Shown here piece by piece: positions 1 through 8,261 of a stretch of 11,770 nucleotides of DNA. This DNA comes from Verrucomicrobia bacterium UBA1263 (GTDB lineage Bacteria > Verrucomicrobiota > Verrucomicrobiia > Limisphaerales > UBA1412). Position 1 is the stretch's first letter, and every line of letters begins with the position of its first letter. The position numbers were made by a program, and so were the translations under genes. The notes below the pieces were generated by a model. It was not told the origin of the DNA and did not search any database. It saw only the letters and a list, made by a program, of their open reading frames with translations. The DNA lies in assembly GCA_002308515.1 (NCBI GenBank), contig DBVN01000081.1, positions 19,325 to 31,094 of the forward strand. The letters run 5' to 3'.

Positions 1-275
1 TCAGCAACCGTGTTGGATGCCCCTCCAAGAGGATCGGTAAATATTGGATCTTCCTCAGGAACCACCAGAGCCCCGATCTGATTAGTCTCAGTGTTATTAT
101 TAGTTGGCGTCGGAGGTTCAGGCTTGCAGCCTTGGATCAATAAGCCGCCAAAAACAGCGGCGTGGAATGCCAGGATCGCGAAAACAGCAACCGCCAAGTT
201 GGATTTTCTGCTCTTGGAAAGCTGCTGCAGTCGGGAGCCTTGTTGTTCGAATGTATTTTGATTATTCTGACTCAT
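1..275 (-). CDS. Membrane-anchored/exported protein, N-terminal part (likely LysM-type cell wall protein), truncated by window edge
   Basis: Only the first 91 codons are in view; the gene continues past position 1. The ATG at 275-273 begins MSQNNQNTFEQQGSRL. A cytoplasmic, polar N-terminus of about 30 residues is followed by one hydrophobic segment (about residues 31-51, starting NLAVAVFAILAFHAAVF and ending GGLLIQ) and then GCKPEPPTPTNNN. The Cys after LLIQG could be a lipobox-like lipidation site, but Gln at -2 and the long N-region are atypical, so a plain signal anchor is equally possible. The following Pro/Thr/Asn-rich stretch looks like an extracytoplasmic linker. I recall LysM peptidoglycan-binding proteins with a very similar anchor directly after murD in Lentisphaerae/Kiritimatiellae dcw clusters; the LysM part itself is not visible here. 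It lies 97 bp downstream of the murD stop and has no Shine-Dalgarno, but has its own candidate promoter. Confidence 0.7.
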   Translation of the reverse strand, partial: MSQNNQNTFEQQGSRLQQLSKSRKSNLAVAVFAILAFHAAVFGGLLIQGCKPEPPTPTNNNTETNQIGALVVPEEDPIFTDPLGGASNTVA

Positions 276-293
276 ATTATCGTCTGTTCTTAT

Positions 294-321
294 TTTATAT
301 ATCTTGTGATTCGTTAGTCAA
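294..321 (-). promoter_or_regulatory. Candidate internal sigma70-type promoter upstream of the anchored protein gene
   Basis: Read on the minus strand, TTGACT (321-316, 5/6 to consensus) is followed after 16 bp by TATAAA (299-294, 5/6). TAAAAT, with an 18-bp spacer, is an alternative -10. The predicted start would lie near position 287, leaving only about 12 nt of leader before the ATG at 275, which fits the absence of a Shine-Dalgarno. A 7-bp inverted repeat (GATTCGT at 308-314, ACGAATC at 344-350) sits close to the -35. In a gap this short such a repeat could be chance. Confidence 0.45.
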
Positions 322-371
322 TCTCTTACCCAAGAAAATCGTGACGAATCGTTATTTTTTAAAAAAAATTT

Positions 372-1760
372 TTACTTTTTCAATGTCCTTTCATCTATCA
401 GCTGAGCTACGGTCTTTTTGAACACATCCCCCCGATGGGCATAGCTCTTAAACATATCAAAACTGGAACATGCCGGCGACAGTAAAACGACCTCTTCTTT
501 TGCGGCGAAACTTGCCGCGTATCTGACAGCTCCTTCCAAAGAATCCGCGTAAGAACAAAGAACGTACTTTTGCCATTGCTCACATATTTTACGGCGGGTT
601 TCTCCGATCAGTATTGCTTCATGGACACGTGTGGAAAGCAGGTCTTCCAATCCGTCAAATTCAAATCCTTTGTCTTTTCCTCCAGCAATCAGCCATGTCT
701 TTTGACCGGACGGCATCATCTTGAGTGCCTGACGGACGGCATCCACATTCGTTGCCTTCGAGTCGTCAATATACCGCACTCCGTCCAACTCACCCACCAG
801 TTCACACCGGTGACCTGAAGGCAGGAATGCTGAGGCACAGCAAACCGCGCCCGGCAGCGGAACTCCCATGACGTGAGCCGCGGCAACAGCAGCCATCACA
901 TTTTCCACATTGTGATTGCCCAGCAATTTCAAATGCTTCACTTCCAGCCAATCCCCTGACTCCAAACCGTTCGTCCCCCTGCAAACGATCCTGCCGTCTT
1001 GCAGGATGATATCGGCTTCCAGGGATTCCGCGCTGTAAGTGACCAGCTTGGAGGGGAACGCAAAACTGGGAATATGTTTCCGGATGATCTGCAAAGCATC
1101 CCACTGGACCACAGCCCAGTCTTCCGCCGTCTGCTGACTGAATAAATTCAATTTGGCCCGCGCATAATCCTCAAAAGAATCATAGCGTTCCAAATGATCC
1201 GGAGTGATATTGGTCAAGATCCCAACCTTTGGATGGAATGAATGAATGTGTTCCAGCTGGAAGGAACTCACTTCAAAAACATTCAGACTCATCTGTCCGG
1301 CCTGCTCCACCAATGAGGAAACGGGATACCCAATATTCCCCGACGAGCAAGTCGTCAGACCGTTTCCATTCAAAATCATGGAACAAAGCTCTGTGGTTGT
1401 AGTCTTTCCATTTGTTCCAGTGATAGCGATCAGCGGCAGATCGCTCATAAAACACCATCCAAATTCCAGTTCAGAAAGCACTTCCGCCCCACAGTCCGCG
1501 GCATATCTGCCCAGAATGCCCTGGGGCAAAACCCCGGGACTGATCACAACAAGGTCGGCTTTGATCTGCGGAGCGGTCTGACATCCGCATTCCACAGTTG
1601 CTCCCAGATCCATCAGCTTTCGCGCTCTGGCCAGAACCGCTTCGGAACAGCCTTCATCAAAAACAAACACCATCCCTCCCTGTTGAAGGGCCAGCCGGGC
1701 AGCGGCTTCACCACTGCCTCCCAAACCGAGAATAACGATCTGTTTGTTTTTGATATCCAT
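372..1760 (-). CDS. murD: UDP-N-acetylmuramoyl-L-alanine--D-glutamate ligase MurD
   Basis: MurD is a cytoplasmic ATP-dependent ligase that adds D-glutamate to UDP-MurNAc-L-Ala. The product is 462 aa, the normal family length. Visible motifs in order are: N-terminal nucleotide-fold loop GLGGSG (12-17), SPGV (74-77), SELEF (96-100), the ATP P-loop TGTNGKTTTTE (114-124), GNIGYP (141-146), FEVSSFQLE (162-170), NITPDHLERY (184-193), the AK motif with the presumed carbamylated Lys203, LLGNHNVEN (279-287), DDSKATN (332-338), GGKDKG (360-365) and the C-terminal LSPACSSFDMFKSY (427-440). The frame stays open upstream into mraY as far as 2096, but the Rossmann strand starts right after the ATG at 1760, 5 bp beyond the mraY stop, with AGGT upstream. 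It ends in TAA at 372-374, within an A/T tract that is not a hairpin terminator. Confidence 0.97.
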   Translation of the reverse strand: MDIKNKQIVILGLGGSGEAAARLALQQGGMVFVFDEGCSEAVLARARKLMDLGATVECGCQTAPQIKADLVVISPGVLPQGILGRYAADCGAEVLSELEFGWCFMSDLPLIAITGTNGKTTTTELCSMILNGNGLTTCSSGNIGYPVSSLVEQAGQMSLNVFEVSSFQLEHIHSFHPKVGILTNITPDHLERYDSFEDYARAKLNLFSQQTAEDWAVVQWDALQIIRKHIPSFAFPSKLVTYSAESLEADIILQDGRIVCRGTNGLESGDWLEVKHLKLLGNHNVENVMAAVAAAHVMGVPLPGAVCCASAFLPSGHRCELVGELDGVRYIDDSKATNVDAVRQALKMMPSGQKTWLIAGGKDKGFEFDGLEDLLSTRVHEAILIGETRRKICEQWQKYVLCSYADSLEGAVRYAASFAAKEEVVLLSPACSSFDMFKSYAHRGDVFKKTVAQLIDERTLKK

Positions 1761-1765
1761 TCTCA

Positions 1766-2902
1766 CTACCTGATCTTTAATGTTGCCAATGCCAACAACG
1801 CAAAAATGACCGCGATGATATAAAGGCGCGTAACGACCTGAGTCTCTTTCCAGCCCGATTTCTGTAAATGATGATGGAAAGGAGCCATCTTGAAAAGACG
1901 TTTGCCCTGACCGGTCATCAACCGGGTCGCCTTGAAATAATAACGCTGCATCGCAGATGAAAGGATCTCCAGCACAAACACACCTCCGGCGATCACAATG
2001 ATGAACGGCTGATGCACCAGCACGGCCATGATCCCAAACGTACCGCCAATGGCCAAAGAGCCTGTATCTCCCATAAATACCTGAGCCGGATGGCAATTAA
2101 ACCAAAGAAAACCTAAACAGGCACCGCACAGAGCAGAACAGAAGACCGTCAGCTCACAAGCGCCCTCCACGTATGTCAAATTCAAGTATTCCGAAAAATC
2201 CACACGCCCCGTCACATAAGTGATCACCAGAAAAACGGTCGCGCAGATCAATGAACATCCGATAGCCAGACCATCCAGTCCATCGGTCAAATTCACCGCG
2301 TTGCTGCTGCCGAAAACAGCCAGTATCACGATCACCGCCCCTATGATGGTGGAAACGACACCGACCGGCATGATGGGATTCTTGTTAAAAGGCAGCATGA
2401 TCTCTTTCAGCAGAAAGGAAATATTGTCATCAAAGTACAAATAAGAGACCAGGATCGCGCCTAACAGGAACTGCACGATGATCTTCAGCCATTCGCCAAT
2501 ACCTTCCCCCTGCGCGGAGGTGATTTTCCTGTAATCATCATAGAATCCCAAGCCGGCCAGAACGATCATACTTAATGAGGTCAGGATCAACAGCTCATTC
2601 CACACACCCCAAAGGATCACACTGATATCCAAAAAGCCAACGATCATGATCCCGCCCATGGTCGGAGTGCCCACTTTTGCTTTGCTGCCCATGCTCGCCA
2701 GCGAAACATAATGTTCCGCGGCGATCTCTCTGAGCCAGTTAATGATCTTATTTCCAAAAAACAAACTCAACAGAAAGGATGTCAGTGCCGCGCCCGCGAC
2801 TCTGACAGTCACATAAGAAAAAATGCGCAGCCAGGATACATAACCTTCCCAGTCTTGATCTCTTGCCAGATCCAAAATGTGCTGTGACAGCCAATAAATC
2901 AT
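1766..2902 (-). CDS. mraY: Phospho-N-acetylmuramoyl-pentapeptide-transferase MraY
   Basis: MraY is an integral membrane enzyme that transfers phospho-MurNAc-pentapeptide from UDP to undecaprenyl phosphate, giving lipid I. The 378-aa protein is highly hydrophobic, with about ten predicted membrane segments. Diagnostic motifs are: GTPTMGG (78-84), the Mg-binding DDYRK (122-126), NAVNLTDGLDGLA (201-213), MGDTGSLAIGG (277-287) and the histidine motif PFHHHLQKSGW (341-351). Length and motif order are those of a typical family member. The ATG (2902-2900) overlaps the murF TGA (2901-2899) as ATGA, implying translational coupling. It stops 5 bp before murD. Confidence 0.97.
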   Translation of the reverse strand: MIYWLSQHILDLARDQDWEGYVSWLRIFSYVTVRVAGAALTSFLLSLFFGNKIINWLREIAAEHYVSLASMGSKAKVGTPTMGGIMIVGFLDISVILWGVWNELLILTSLSMIVLAGLGFYDDYRKITSAQGEGIGEWLKIIVQFLLGAILVSYLYFDDNISFLLKEIMLPFNKNPIMPVGVVSTIIGAVIVILAVFGSSNAVNLTDGLDGLAIGCSLICATVFLVITYVTGRVDFSEYLNLTYVEGACELTVFCSALCGACLGFLWFNCHPAQVFMGDTGSLAIGGTFGIMAVLVHQPFIIVIAGGVFVLEILSSAMQRYYFKATRLMTGQGKRLFKMAPFHHHLQKSGWKETQVVTRLYIIAVIFALLALATLKIR

Positions 2903-4335
2903 AACTTCTTCCCCTCTAACCTCTCAACGATCCGTTCAAACCTCTGCGCCCTTGACGCTTTTATCAAAACGCAATCACCATTCGACACGTTGGAATCCAC
3001 CTCCTTTAACAGAGACTCCAACGTATCGAAAGATTTTGCATACGACGGAGTTTGACCCTCTCTTTCAAAAACCGTCTTCATTTCATCCGCGTGTTGACCG
3101 CAGAACAACGCGACATCCACTCCGGATATCGCCGCGCGGCGAGCGACCTCTTTATGTACCTCACCCGAAGTCTCGCCTATTTCTCCCATCGTACCCAGGA
3201 TAGCGACGCGTTTTCCTGCTGTTCCCGGCTGAAGACTCCTCAATGTCTCCAGCGCGGCGCAAACAGAATCAATGTTTGCATTGTAGCAATCCACCAAAAG
3301 CGTCATACCGTTCACGGAACGGACCTGCGCACGCATATCTGAGGGAGGACATTCTCTCAAAGCTGCGGCAATATCGTTCTCCGGCACACCCAATTCCCTT
3401 GCCACGGCGATCGCCAGCAATGCGTTGGTCACTTGATGCGCGCCCAGAGGACGAACCTGCCAAGTCTTGACGTGAATATCCCCTTGGAATTCCCCCATCT
3501 CCTTGGCTTTGTGGAAAATCTCAAATGTGGTACCCTGACAGGTGATCCCCAGCAACCTGCCGGTCCAATCGGAATCTGTCGTTTTACTGCTGACAGTGAT
3601 CTTTCGGGCTGTTGACTTTAGTCTTCCGCAGATCGTCTCACAGCCATAAGAATCAGCGTTGACGAACAACACTCCATTCTCTGGAAGATACTCCGCCAAA
3701 GTGCCTTCTTCAGCAACGACACCGTCCACATTCTTAAAAAATTCTAAATGTTCATTCCCGATGCATGTCAAAACTCCATGAGTTGGGGCGATCCATTTCA
3801 GCAAGGGAGCCAGCTCACCGGGATGATTGGTTCCGACCTCGACTACCGCGTACTGATGAGCGGAAGTGATTTGCAGTAAAGTCCGCGGAACACCGATATG
3901 ATTATTGAAACTCTTGAGGCTGGAAAGCACTTTACCCTTTTTAGCCAGCACAGCCGCGATAAGATCCTTTGTTGTCGTCTTGCCATTGGAACCGCAGACA
4001 GCGATCACTTTCAAACCGGGAAAATCTTTTCGGTAAGCCGCCGCGATCTGACCGTATGCCTGGATCGTATCCTTCACACACAGAACTGAACTGCCTTCAG
4101 GAAAACGGATCCCCTCGGTATGGCTGACGATAAAGATACGACATCCGGCCTGAGCCGTGCTTTCAATAAAGTCATGTCCGTCAAAACGGTCACCGTGAAC
4201 AGCCAGAAAGGCTCCACCCGGAACAGGCGCGCGGCTGTCAGTGAAAATCTCTTTCACGACCGTCTCTCCGCTGCCCATCAGGATCCTGCCGCCTGTGGCC
4301 TTGCGCATGAATTCCAGTGTCCGTTCTTCCATCAT
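2899..4335 (-). CDS. murF: UDP-N-acetylmuramoyl-tripeptide--D-alanyl-D-alanine ligase MurF
   Basis: MurF adds D-Ala-D-Ala to the UDP-MurNAc-tripeptide in the cytoplasm, completing the pentapeptide that MraY uses. The product is 478 aa. Motifs: TDSR (32-35), P-loop CGSNGKTTTK (114-123), NNHIGVP (144-150), EVGTNHPGE (166-174), CIGNEHLEFF (191-200), GAHQVTNALLA (298-308), DCYNAN (349-354), LGTMGEIGE (380-388) and KASRAQRFE (459-467). The segment VVAEEGTL (206-213) replaces the usual AKGE-type motif, so the expected carbamylated Lys appears to be Glu210. The start is a double ATG (4335 or 4332), 3 bp after the murE stop and without a clear Shine-Dalgarno, so it probably depends on coupling to murE. 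Confidence 0.96.
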   Translation of the reverse strand: MMEERTLEFMRKATGGRILMGSGETVVKEIFTDSRAPVPGGAFLAVHGDRFDGHDFIESTAQAGCRIFIVSHTEGIRFPEGSSVLCVKDTIQAYGQIAAAYRKDFPGLKVIAVCGSNGKTTTKDLIAAVLAKKGKVLSSLKSFNNHIGVPRTLLQITSAHQYAVVEVGTNHPGELAPLLKWIAPTHGVLTCIGNEHLEFFKNVDGVVAEEGTLAEYLPENGVLFVNADSYGCETICGRLKSTARKITVSSKTTDSDWTGRLLGITCQGTTFEIFHKAKEMGEFQGDIHVKTWQVRPLGAHQVTNALLAIAVARELGVPENDIAAALRECPPSDMRAQVRSVNGMTLLVDCYNANIDSVCAALETLRSLQPGTAGKRVAILGTMGEIGETSGEVHKEVARRAAISGVDVALFCGQHADEMKTVFEREGQTPSYAKSFDTLESLLKEVDSNVSNGDCVLIKASRAQRFERIVERLEGKKL

Positions 4336-4338
4336 CGT

Positions 4339-5823
4339 CTATTTCGTTCGATACAATAAATTATCTAACACATTCATCGCGTGGAGTCTATCATCAAACG
4401 GAACAACTAATCCGTTGAACTCCTGATAGGTTTCGTGCCCCTTGCCGCACAGCAGCACGGAATCCCCTTCCTTCGCCATCCTGATGATCCGTTCGATCGC
4501 CAAAGAACGATCCAGTTCCAACTCATAACCGTCCTGACGAACCGTTACATAACCGGCTTCGACTTGAGCCGCGATCTCAGCGGGTTCTTCTTTGCGGGGA
4601 TTATCTGTTGTGATAACGGTGTAGTCCGCCAGCTTAGCGGCCACTTCCCCCATTTTCACGCGCTTGCCTTTATCGCGGCTGCCTCCGCATCCAAAAGCCA
4701 GCAGGACACGACCTTTTGTGATCTCCTTCAGTGTGCTGAGTACATTGAACATGGCATCATCGGTATGCGCGTAATCCACCAGCACATTAAAATTCTGTCC
4801 CGCGTCCACACGCTCCAAACGTCCCGGCACCGGAGGCACATCTTCCAAAGCGGCAAGGATCGTTTTCAGCTCCACATTCAAAGACATCCCGGCACCGATA
4901 GCCGCAAGTACATTGGATATGTTGTAGCGTCCGATCAGTGGTGTTTTCAAAGGAAATACACCTTCCGGAGCGCATATCTTCATTTCCGTATGATCCGGGA
5001 AAAATTGTATATCTTCGGCATTCAGAACCGCTTTCTCTTTCAAGCCGTAGGAGATCACGCGGCGGTCTTTCAAAACTTCCAGCAGTTCTCTGCCAAAAGG
5101 ATCATCCACATTGACAACTCCGCAAAAATCCTTACAAGCGGCGGCCCCATCCGTGAACAAACGCTTCTTACTCTCAAAATAGGACTGCATCGTCCCATGA
5201 TAGTCCAGATGATCCCGTGTCAGATTCGTAAAGACACCGGTTCTATAATTGATCCCTTTGACACGTCCCTGCTGCAGCGCGTGAGAACTGACTTCCATCA
5301 CACAGCATTTTTCGTTTGCGGCAACTACCTTAGAGAGCATTTCATGGAGATCCAGCGATTCGGGGGTCGTCCTCTGCGCCGGAATGATCCGATCTCCGAT
5401 CTCATAGCGGATAGTTCCCAGCAGACCGGTATGGATGCCGGCAGCTTCCAGTATCCGCTTGATCAGGAATGTGACAGTGGTCTTGCCATTGGTACCCGTC
5501 ACCCCGATCATCCAAAGCTGATCCGCGGGATTCTTATAAAACGCGGCGGCGATCAGCGGCAAAGCCTTACGGGAATCCTGAACGATAACGCGGGTCATCT
5601 TGCCGCCGCTGGCACCTTTTTGTTCGCAAACGACAGCGACCGCGCCCTTTTCAGCGACCGCTCCAATAAAATGATGTCCATCCGTTTCCACACCACGGAT
5701 CGCGACAAATAATTTTCCCGGTGTCACACAACGGGAATCATAAGCCACTCCGGTCACCTCTTTATCCAGAGAACCAACGACTTCCACTTTACCCAACGGG
5801 GCTATGATCTGACGTAACTTCAT
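4339..5823 (-). CDS. murE: UDP-N-acetylmuramoyl-L-alanyl-D-glutamate--2,6-diaminopimelate ligase MurE
   Basis: MurE adds the third stem-peptide residue to UDP-MurNAc-L-Ala-D-Glu. The DNPR motif (407-410) is the established signature of meso-diaminopimelate-specific enzymes; lysine-adding MurE has a different sequence there. The product is 494 aa. Other motifs: P-loop GVTGTNGKTT (107-116), TTPE (152-155), EVSSHAL (177-183), TRDHLDYHG (202-210), the probable carbamylated Lys219 in ESKKRLF, GRYNISN (298-304), PVPGRLE (331-337), DYAHTDDA (350-357), GCGGSRDKGKR (378-388) and KGHE (461-464). Its ATG directly abuts the ftsI stop (TAGATG, gap 0). AAAGG lies about 8 nt upstream inside ftsI. Confidence 0.97.
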   Translation of the reverse strand: MKLRQIIAPLGKVEVVGSLDKEVTGVAYDSRCVTPGKLFVAIRGVETDGHHFIGAVAEKGAVAVVCEQKGASGGKMTRVIVQDSRKALPLIAAAFYKNPADQLWMIGVTGTNGKTTVTFLIKRILEAAGIHTGLLGTIRYEIGDRIIPAQRTTPESLDLHEMLSKVVAANEKCCVMEVSSHALQQGRVKGINYRTGVFTNLTRDHLDYHGTMQSYFESKKRLFTDGAAACKDFCGVVNVDDPFGRELLEVLKDRRVISYGLKEKAVLNAEDIQFFPDHTEMKICAPEGVFPLKTPLIGRYNISNVLAAIGAGMSLNVELKTILAALEDVPPVPGRLERVDAGQNFNVLVDYAHTDDAMFNVLSTLKEITKGRVLLAFGCGGSRDKGKRVKMGEVAAKLADYTVITTDNPRKEEPAEIAAQVEAGYVTVRQDGYELELDRSLAIERIIRMAKEGDSVLLCGKGHETYQEFNGLVVPFDDRLHAMNVLDNLLYRTK

Positions 5824-7917
5824 CTATCTTACCTTTCCCTGTGCAATCTTGATCTTATCCGGCGGGATATCCAAATATCTGGCGACCCGCTCCCCGATCT
5901 CATGAAATGCCAACGCGGGCGCGACACCACCATAAGTGCTTCCCGTTTTCGGCTCATCCACCATCACACTCATCACGATGGTCGGATCTTCTGTCGGAAA
6001 GAATCCCACAAAAGAGGCATAATACTTTCCGGGCAAATACCCTACACCACCCGCGCCCGCTTTTTGAGCGGTTCCGGTCTTTCCTCCCACAGAGTGGTAA
6101 GTCAGATCAGCGCGGTAACCCGTACCCCGCATTTCAGTGTCTCCGAGCGTTACCGAACGCATGGCTTTGATAGCGTTGCGAGCCGTCTTTTCACTGATGA
6201 CACGCCGCACCGGCTGCGGAAACTCCTCTTTGCAGACATTGCCCTTAGAATCTTCTATTCTGTCTAAAATCACAGGGCGCATCAACACTCCCATGTTTGC
6301 CACCGCGCCAATAGCCATCGTCGTCTGCAGCTGGCTCACCGCGATACCCTGTCCAATAGGAACACGGCTGATGCTGAGTTTATCTTTTGTTGGACGGATC
6401 GCGTCATGAGTACCGGAACGCTCACCCGGCAGCATGATCCCCGTCAAAGAACGGTAACCAAAATCACGTATATACCTATTCTCGACCGTAGGAGTCAGGA
6501 TCCAACCCAACTTGCCAAAACCGACATTAGACGATTTGATCAAGATCCCTTCCAGCGTCAAAACGCCCAGATCCCCATGATTGGATTCTCTGGGTCTTTT
6601 CCCCCATTCCGCGTTCCATGTCGAACAGTTGATAGGAGTATCCAAAGTATATTTCTCCTCATTCAGCGCCGCGCACAGAGAGACCACTTTGAACGTGGAA
6701 CCCGGTTCGATCAGATCCGTGATGATGCGGTTGCGCCAGGTTTCCGCCGGAGACAGCGAAGGATGGTTCGGGTCATAATCAGGAGTAATGGCGTAGGCCA
6801 GGATACGCCCCGTCTTCACCTCTGCTACCACACAGCTAACTGTCAGAGGATGATACTCTTCCATCGTCTTATCCAACTCTTCTTCCACGATCTGCTGGAT
6901 GGCGGAGTCCAAAGTCAAAACGATCGTTAAACCGTCTCCGGCATCAAAATTATGACCTCTGCGGGATAAGACCTCAGTCGTATCCCGGCGAATGGTCTTA
7001 TCACGCCAGCCCACACTGCCCAGCAGCTGATCATTCAGAAACCGTTCTACGCCATCCGCTCCCTCAATAAGCTGCACGCTCTTATTGTCACTGACTTTCA
7101 TTTCCATGGCTTTGGTATAACCCAGCACATGGGACATAAACTTGCCATTGGGATATTCCCGTCTGTAATCCGGTTCGCCCGATACGATCGATGTTCTTAA
7201 CGCTCTGTAATTTGGAGCCGTTTTTTTATCATATCCGGGCCAGTTGGTGATGGGGAATTTCGCGATCTCACTGCTCAAATGCTGCCAGGTTTCCAGAGGC
7301 ATATTCCGGCAGATACGCACGTATTGATTGGTAATGATCTGGTATCTGGAGTTGAGCTGTGCGTAAATGGGTTCACCATCCGCGGTACACACCTGCCCCT
7401 GAGGATCATTGACACAGACCGCGCAGAGATTCGTGTTCAGGATCCCATTTGTCAAACGCACATAAACAGGTAAACCTTCTTTGGATAATTTCGGGAAACC
7501 GCTCTCATTCGTCCAGATGACCCAAGTTCCACCCCAGACAGGACGATAAAAACGGCTCTTTTTCACGAGTTCCTCTTTATCTACAGAGGTCAATGAGGAG
7601 AGCAAAGTCAGAAACGCCGAACGCGCTTGAGGATCGACTTGATGCAGCAGCTTGGGATTGATCACGACATTCCGCACATCCCTTGTGATAGCCAGCAGAT
7701 TGCCTTTGACATCCTTGATGGCACCGCGGCGCGGGGCATAGAATTCCGTCCGGCTTACGTTATTCTCGCAAAGGTTCTTATAATACTCATGCTGAAAATA
7801 CTGCACATAAATCAGACGACAAGCCAGCACAGCAAAGCAGAACATCACTCCGCCGATGATGATCTGTATCCATCTGATTTGACTTGTTGGCAGTACACTC
7901 ATTCTTTCTGACTCCAT
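5824..7917 (-). CDS. ftsI: Class B penicillin-binding protein (FtsI/PBP3-type peptidoglycan transpeptidase)
   Basis: This is the septal D,D-transpeptidase that cross-links new peptidoglycan, membrane-anchored with its catalytic domain in the periplasm. The product is up to 697 aa. One N-terminal membrane segment spans about 16-38. The dimerization domain starts with PRRGAIKDVKGNLLA (62-76) and includes REYPNGKFMSHVLGY (253-267). The transpeptidase motifs are STFK with Ser407, SSN (462-464) and KTGT (613-616). There are no C-terminal PASTA repeats. Between about 120 and 245 the dimerization region is longer than usual and contains Cys165, Cys168, Cys177 and Cys203. Two starts are plausible: ATG 7917 (AGAGG about 6 nt upstream), or ATG 7902, which forms an ATGA overlap with the ftsL-like stop and has GGAG 9 nt upstream. 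The protein differs by 5 residues. Position next to an FtsL-like gene and murE supports FtsI rather than an elongation PBP. Confidence 0.94.
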   Translation of the reverse strand: MESERMSVLPTSQIRWIQIIIGGVMFCFAVLACRLIYVQYFQHEYYKNLCENNVSRTEFYAPRRGAIKDVKGNLLAITRDVRNVVINPKLLHQVDPQARSAFLTLLSSLTSVDKEELVKKSRFYRPVWGGTWVIWTNESGFPKLSKEGLPVYVRLTNGILNTNLCAVCVNDPQGQVCTADGEPIYAQLNSRYQIITNQYVRICRNMPLETWQHLSSEIAKFPITNWPGYDKKTAPNYRALRTSIVSGEPDYRREYPNGKFMSHVLGYTKAMEMKVSDNKSVQLIEGADGVERFLNDQLLGSVGWRDKTIRRDTTEVLSRRGHNFDAGDGLTIVLTLDSAIQQIVEEELDKTMEEYHPLTVSCVVAEVKTGRILAYAITPDYDPNHPSLSPAETWRNRIITDLIEPGSTFKVVSLCAALNEEKYTLDTPINCSTWNAEWGKRPRESNHGDLGVLTLEGILIKSSNVGFGKLGWILTPTVENRYIRDFGYRSLTGIMLPGERSGTHDAIRPTKDKLSISRVPIGQGIAVSQLQTTMAIGAVANMGVLMRPVILDRIEDSKGNVCKEEFPQPVRRVISEKTARNAIKAMRSVTLGDTEMRGTGYRADLTYHSVGGKTGTAQKAGAGGVGYLPGKYYASFVGFFPTEDPTIVMSVMVDEPKTGSTYGGVAPALAFHEIGERVARYLDIPPDKIKIAQGKVR

Positions 7918-8258
7918 TCGTACCTCTCATCCACTTCGGGCAGACGAACTGTCTGCGTCGGAGAGGTATAGTTCCAATAAATGCCCTCTTGTTCCGCGCG
8001 TTTGAAAATGTTATCGGGAGACTTCAGCAAAATAAGTTCCTTGGCCAGGACTTCATTGGTCTGAGTGATATTCCTCAGCTCTGTCTCGCAGGCACGGATC
8101 TTTTCCCCCAGATCATGATTTCTCTGATCCAGTCGGATACGAACGATCCCCAGGACCAGGATCAATAAAACGACCGTTCCCGCCGTCAGTACAAAAAAAA
8201 GATACGGAAGAGACTTCATCTCTCCCTTGAATGCCGCGCCGTATCTTCTTTTTGCCAT
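7899..8258 (-). CDS. ftsL: FtsL/FtsB-like small bitopic division protein
   Basis: The product is a 119-aa protein with a short basic cytoplasmic tail (MAKRRYGAAFKGEMK), one membrane helix at about 17-39 and a predicted periplasmic coiled coil at about 44-80, rich in Arg/Glu/Leu/Asn (QRNHDLGEKIRACETELRNI). A short tail follows with an SPDNIFKRAEQEG segment like the end of FtsL/DivIC-type proteins. Family sequence identity is low by nature; the call rests on topology, size and position between rsmH and ftsI, where ftsL is found in many dcw clusters. FtsL with FtsB and FtsQ activates FtsW-FtsI septal synthesis. The ATG is 3 bp after the rsmH stop without an obvious Shine-Dalgarno, and the TGA overlaps an in-frame ATG of ftsI. 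Confidence 0.75.
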   Translation of the reverse strand: MAKRRYGAAFKGEMKSLPYLFFVLTAGTVVLLILVLGIVRIRLDQRNHDLGEKIRACETELRNITQTNEVLAKELILLKSPDNIFKRAEQEGIYWNYTSPTQTVRLPEVDERYEWSQKE

Positions 8259-8261
8259 ATT

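Noticed and set aside
351..376. T/A tract after murD as an intrinsic terminator
   Set aside because: It is a run of A and T without a GC stem upstream on the minus strand, and the operon appears to continue.
104..421. Plus-strand 105-codon frame at the left edge
   Set aside because: It overlaps the anchored protein gene, the gap and the murD end in antisense. Its C-terminal half is translated A/T-rich spacer.
1761..2096. N-terminal extension of the murD frame into mraY
   Set aside because: The extra 112 residues overlap mraY out of frame and look random. MurD's first strand begins at the ATG at 1760.
4435..5712. A 425-codon open frame on the plus strand
   Set aside because: It lies wholly antisense to murE, whose motifs are complete. 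The translation is rich in His/Arg/Gln with no recognisable domain, typical of a frame kept open by codon bias of the real gene.
6406..6930. Plus-strand 174-codon frame inside ftsI
   Set aside because: Antisense shadow of the region coding the transpeptidase motifs; Arg-rich translation without domains.
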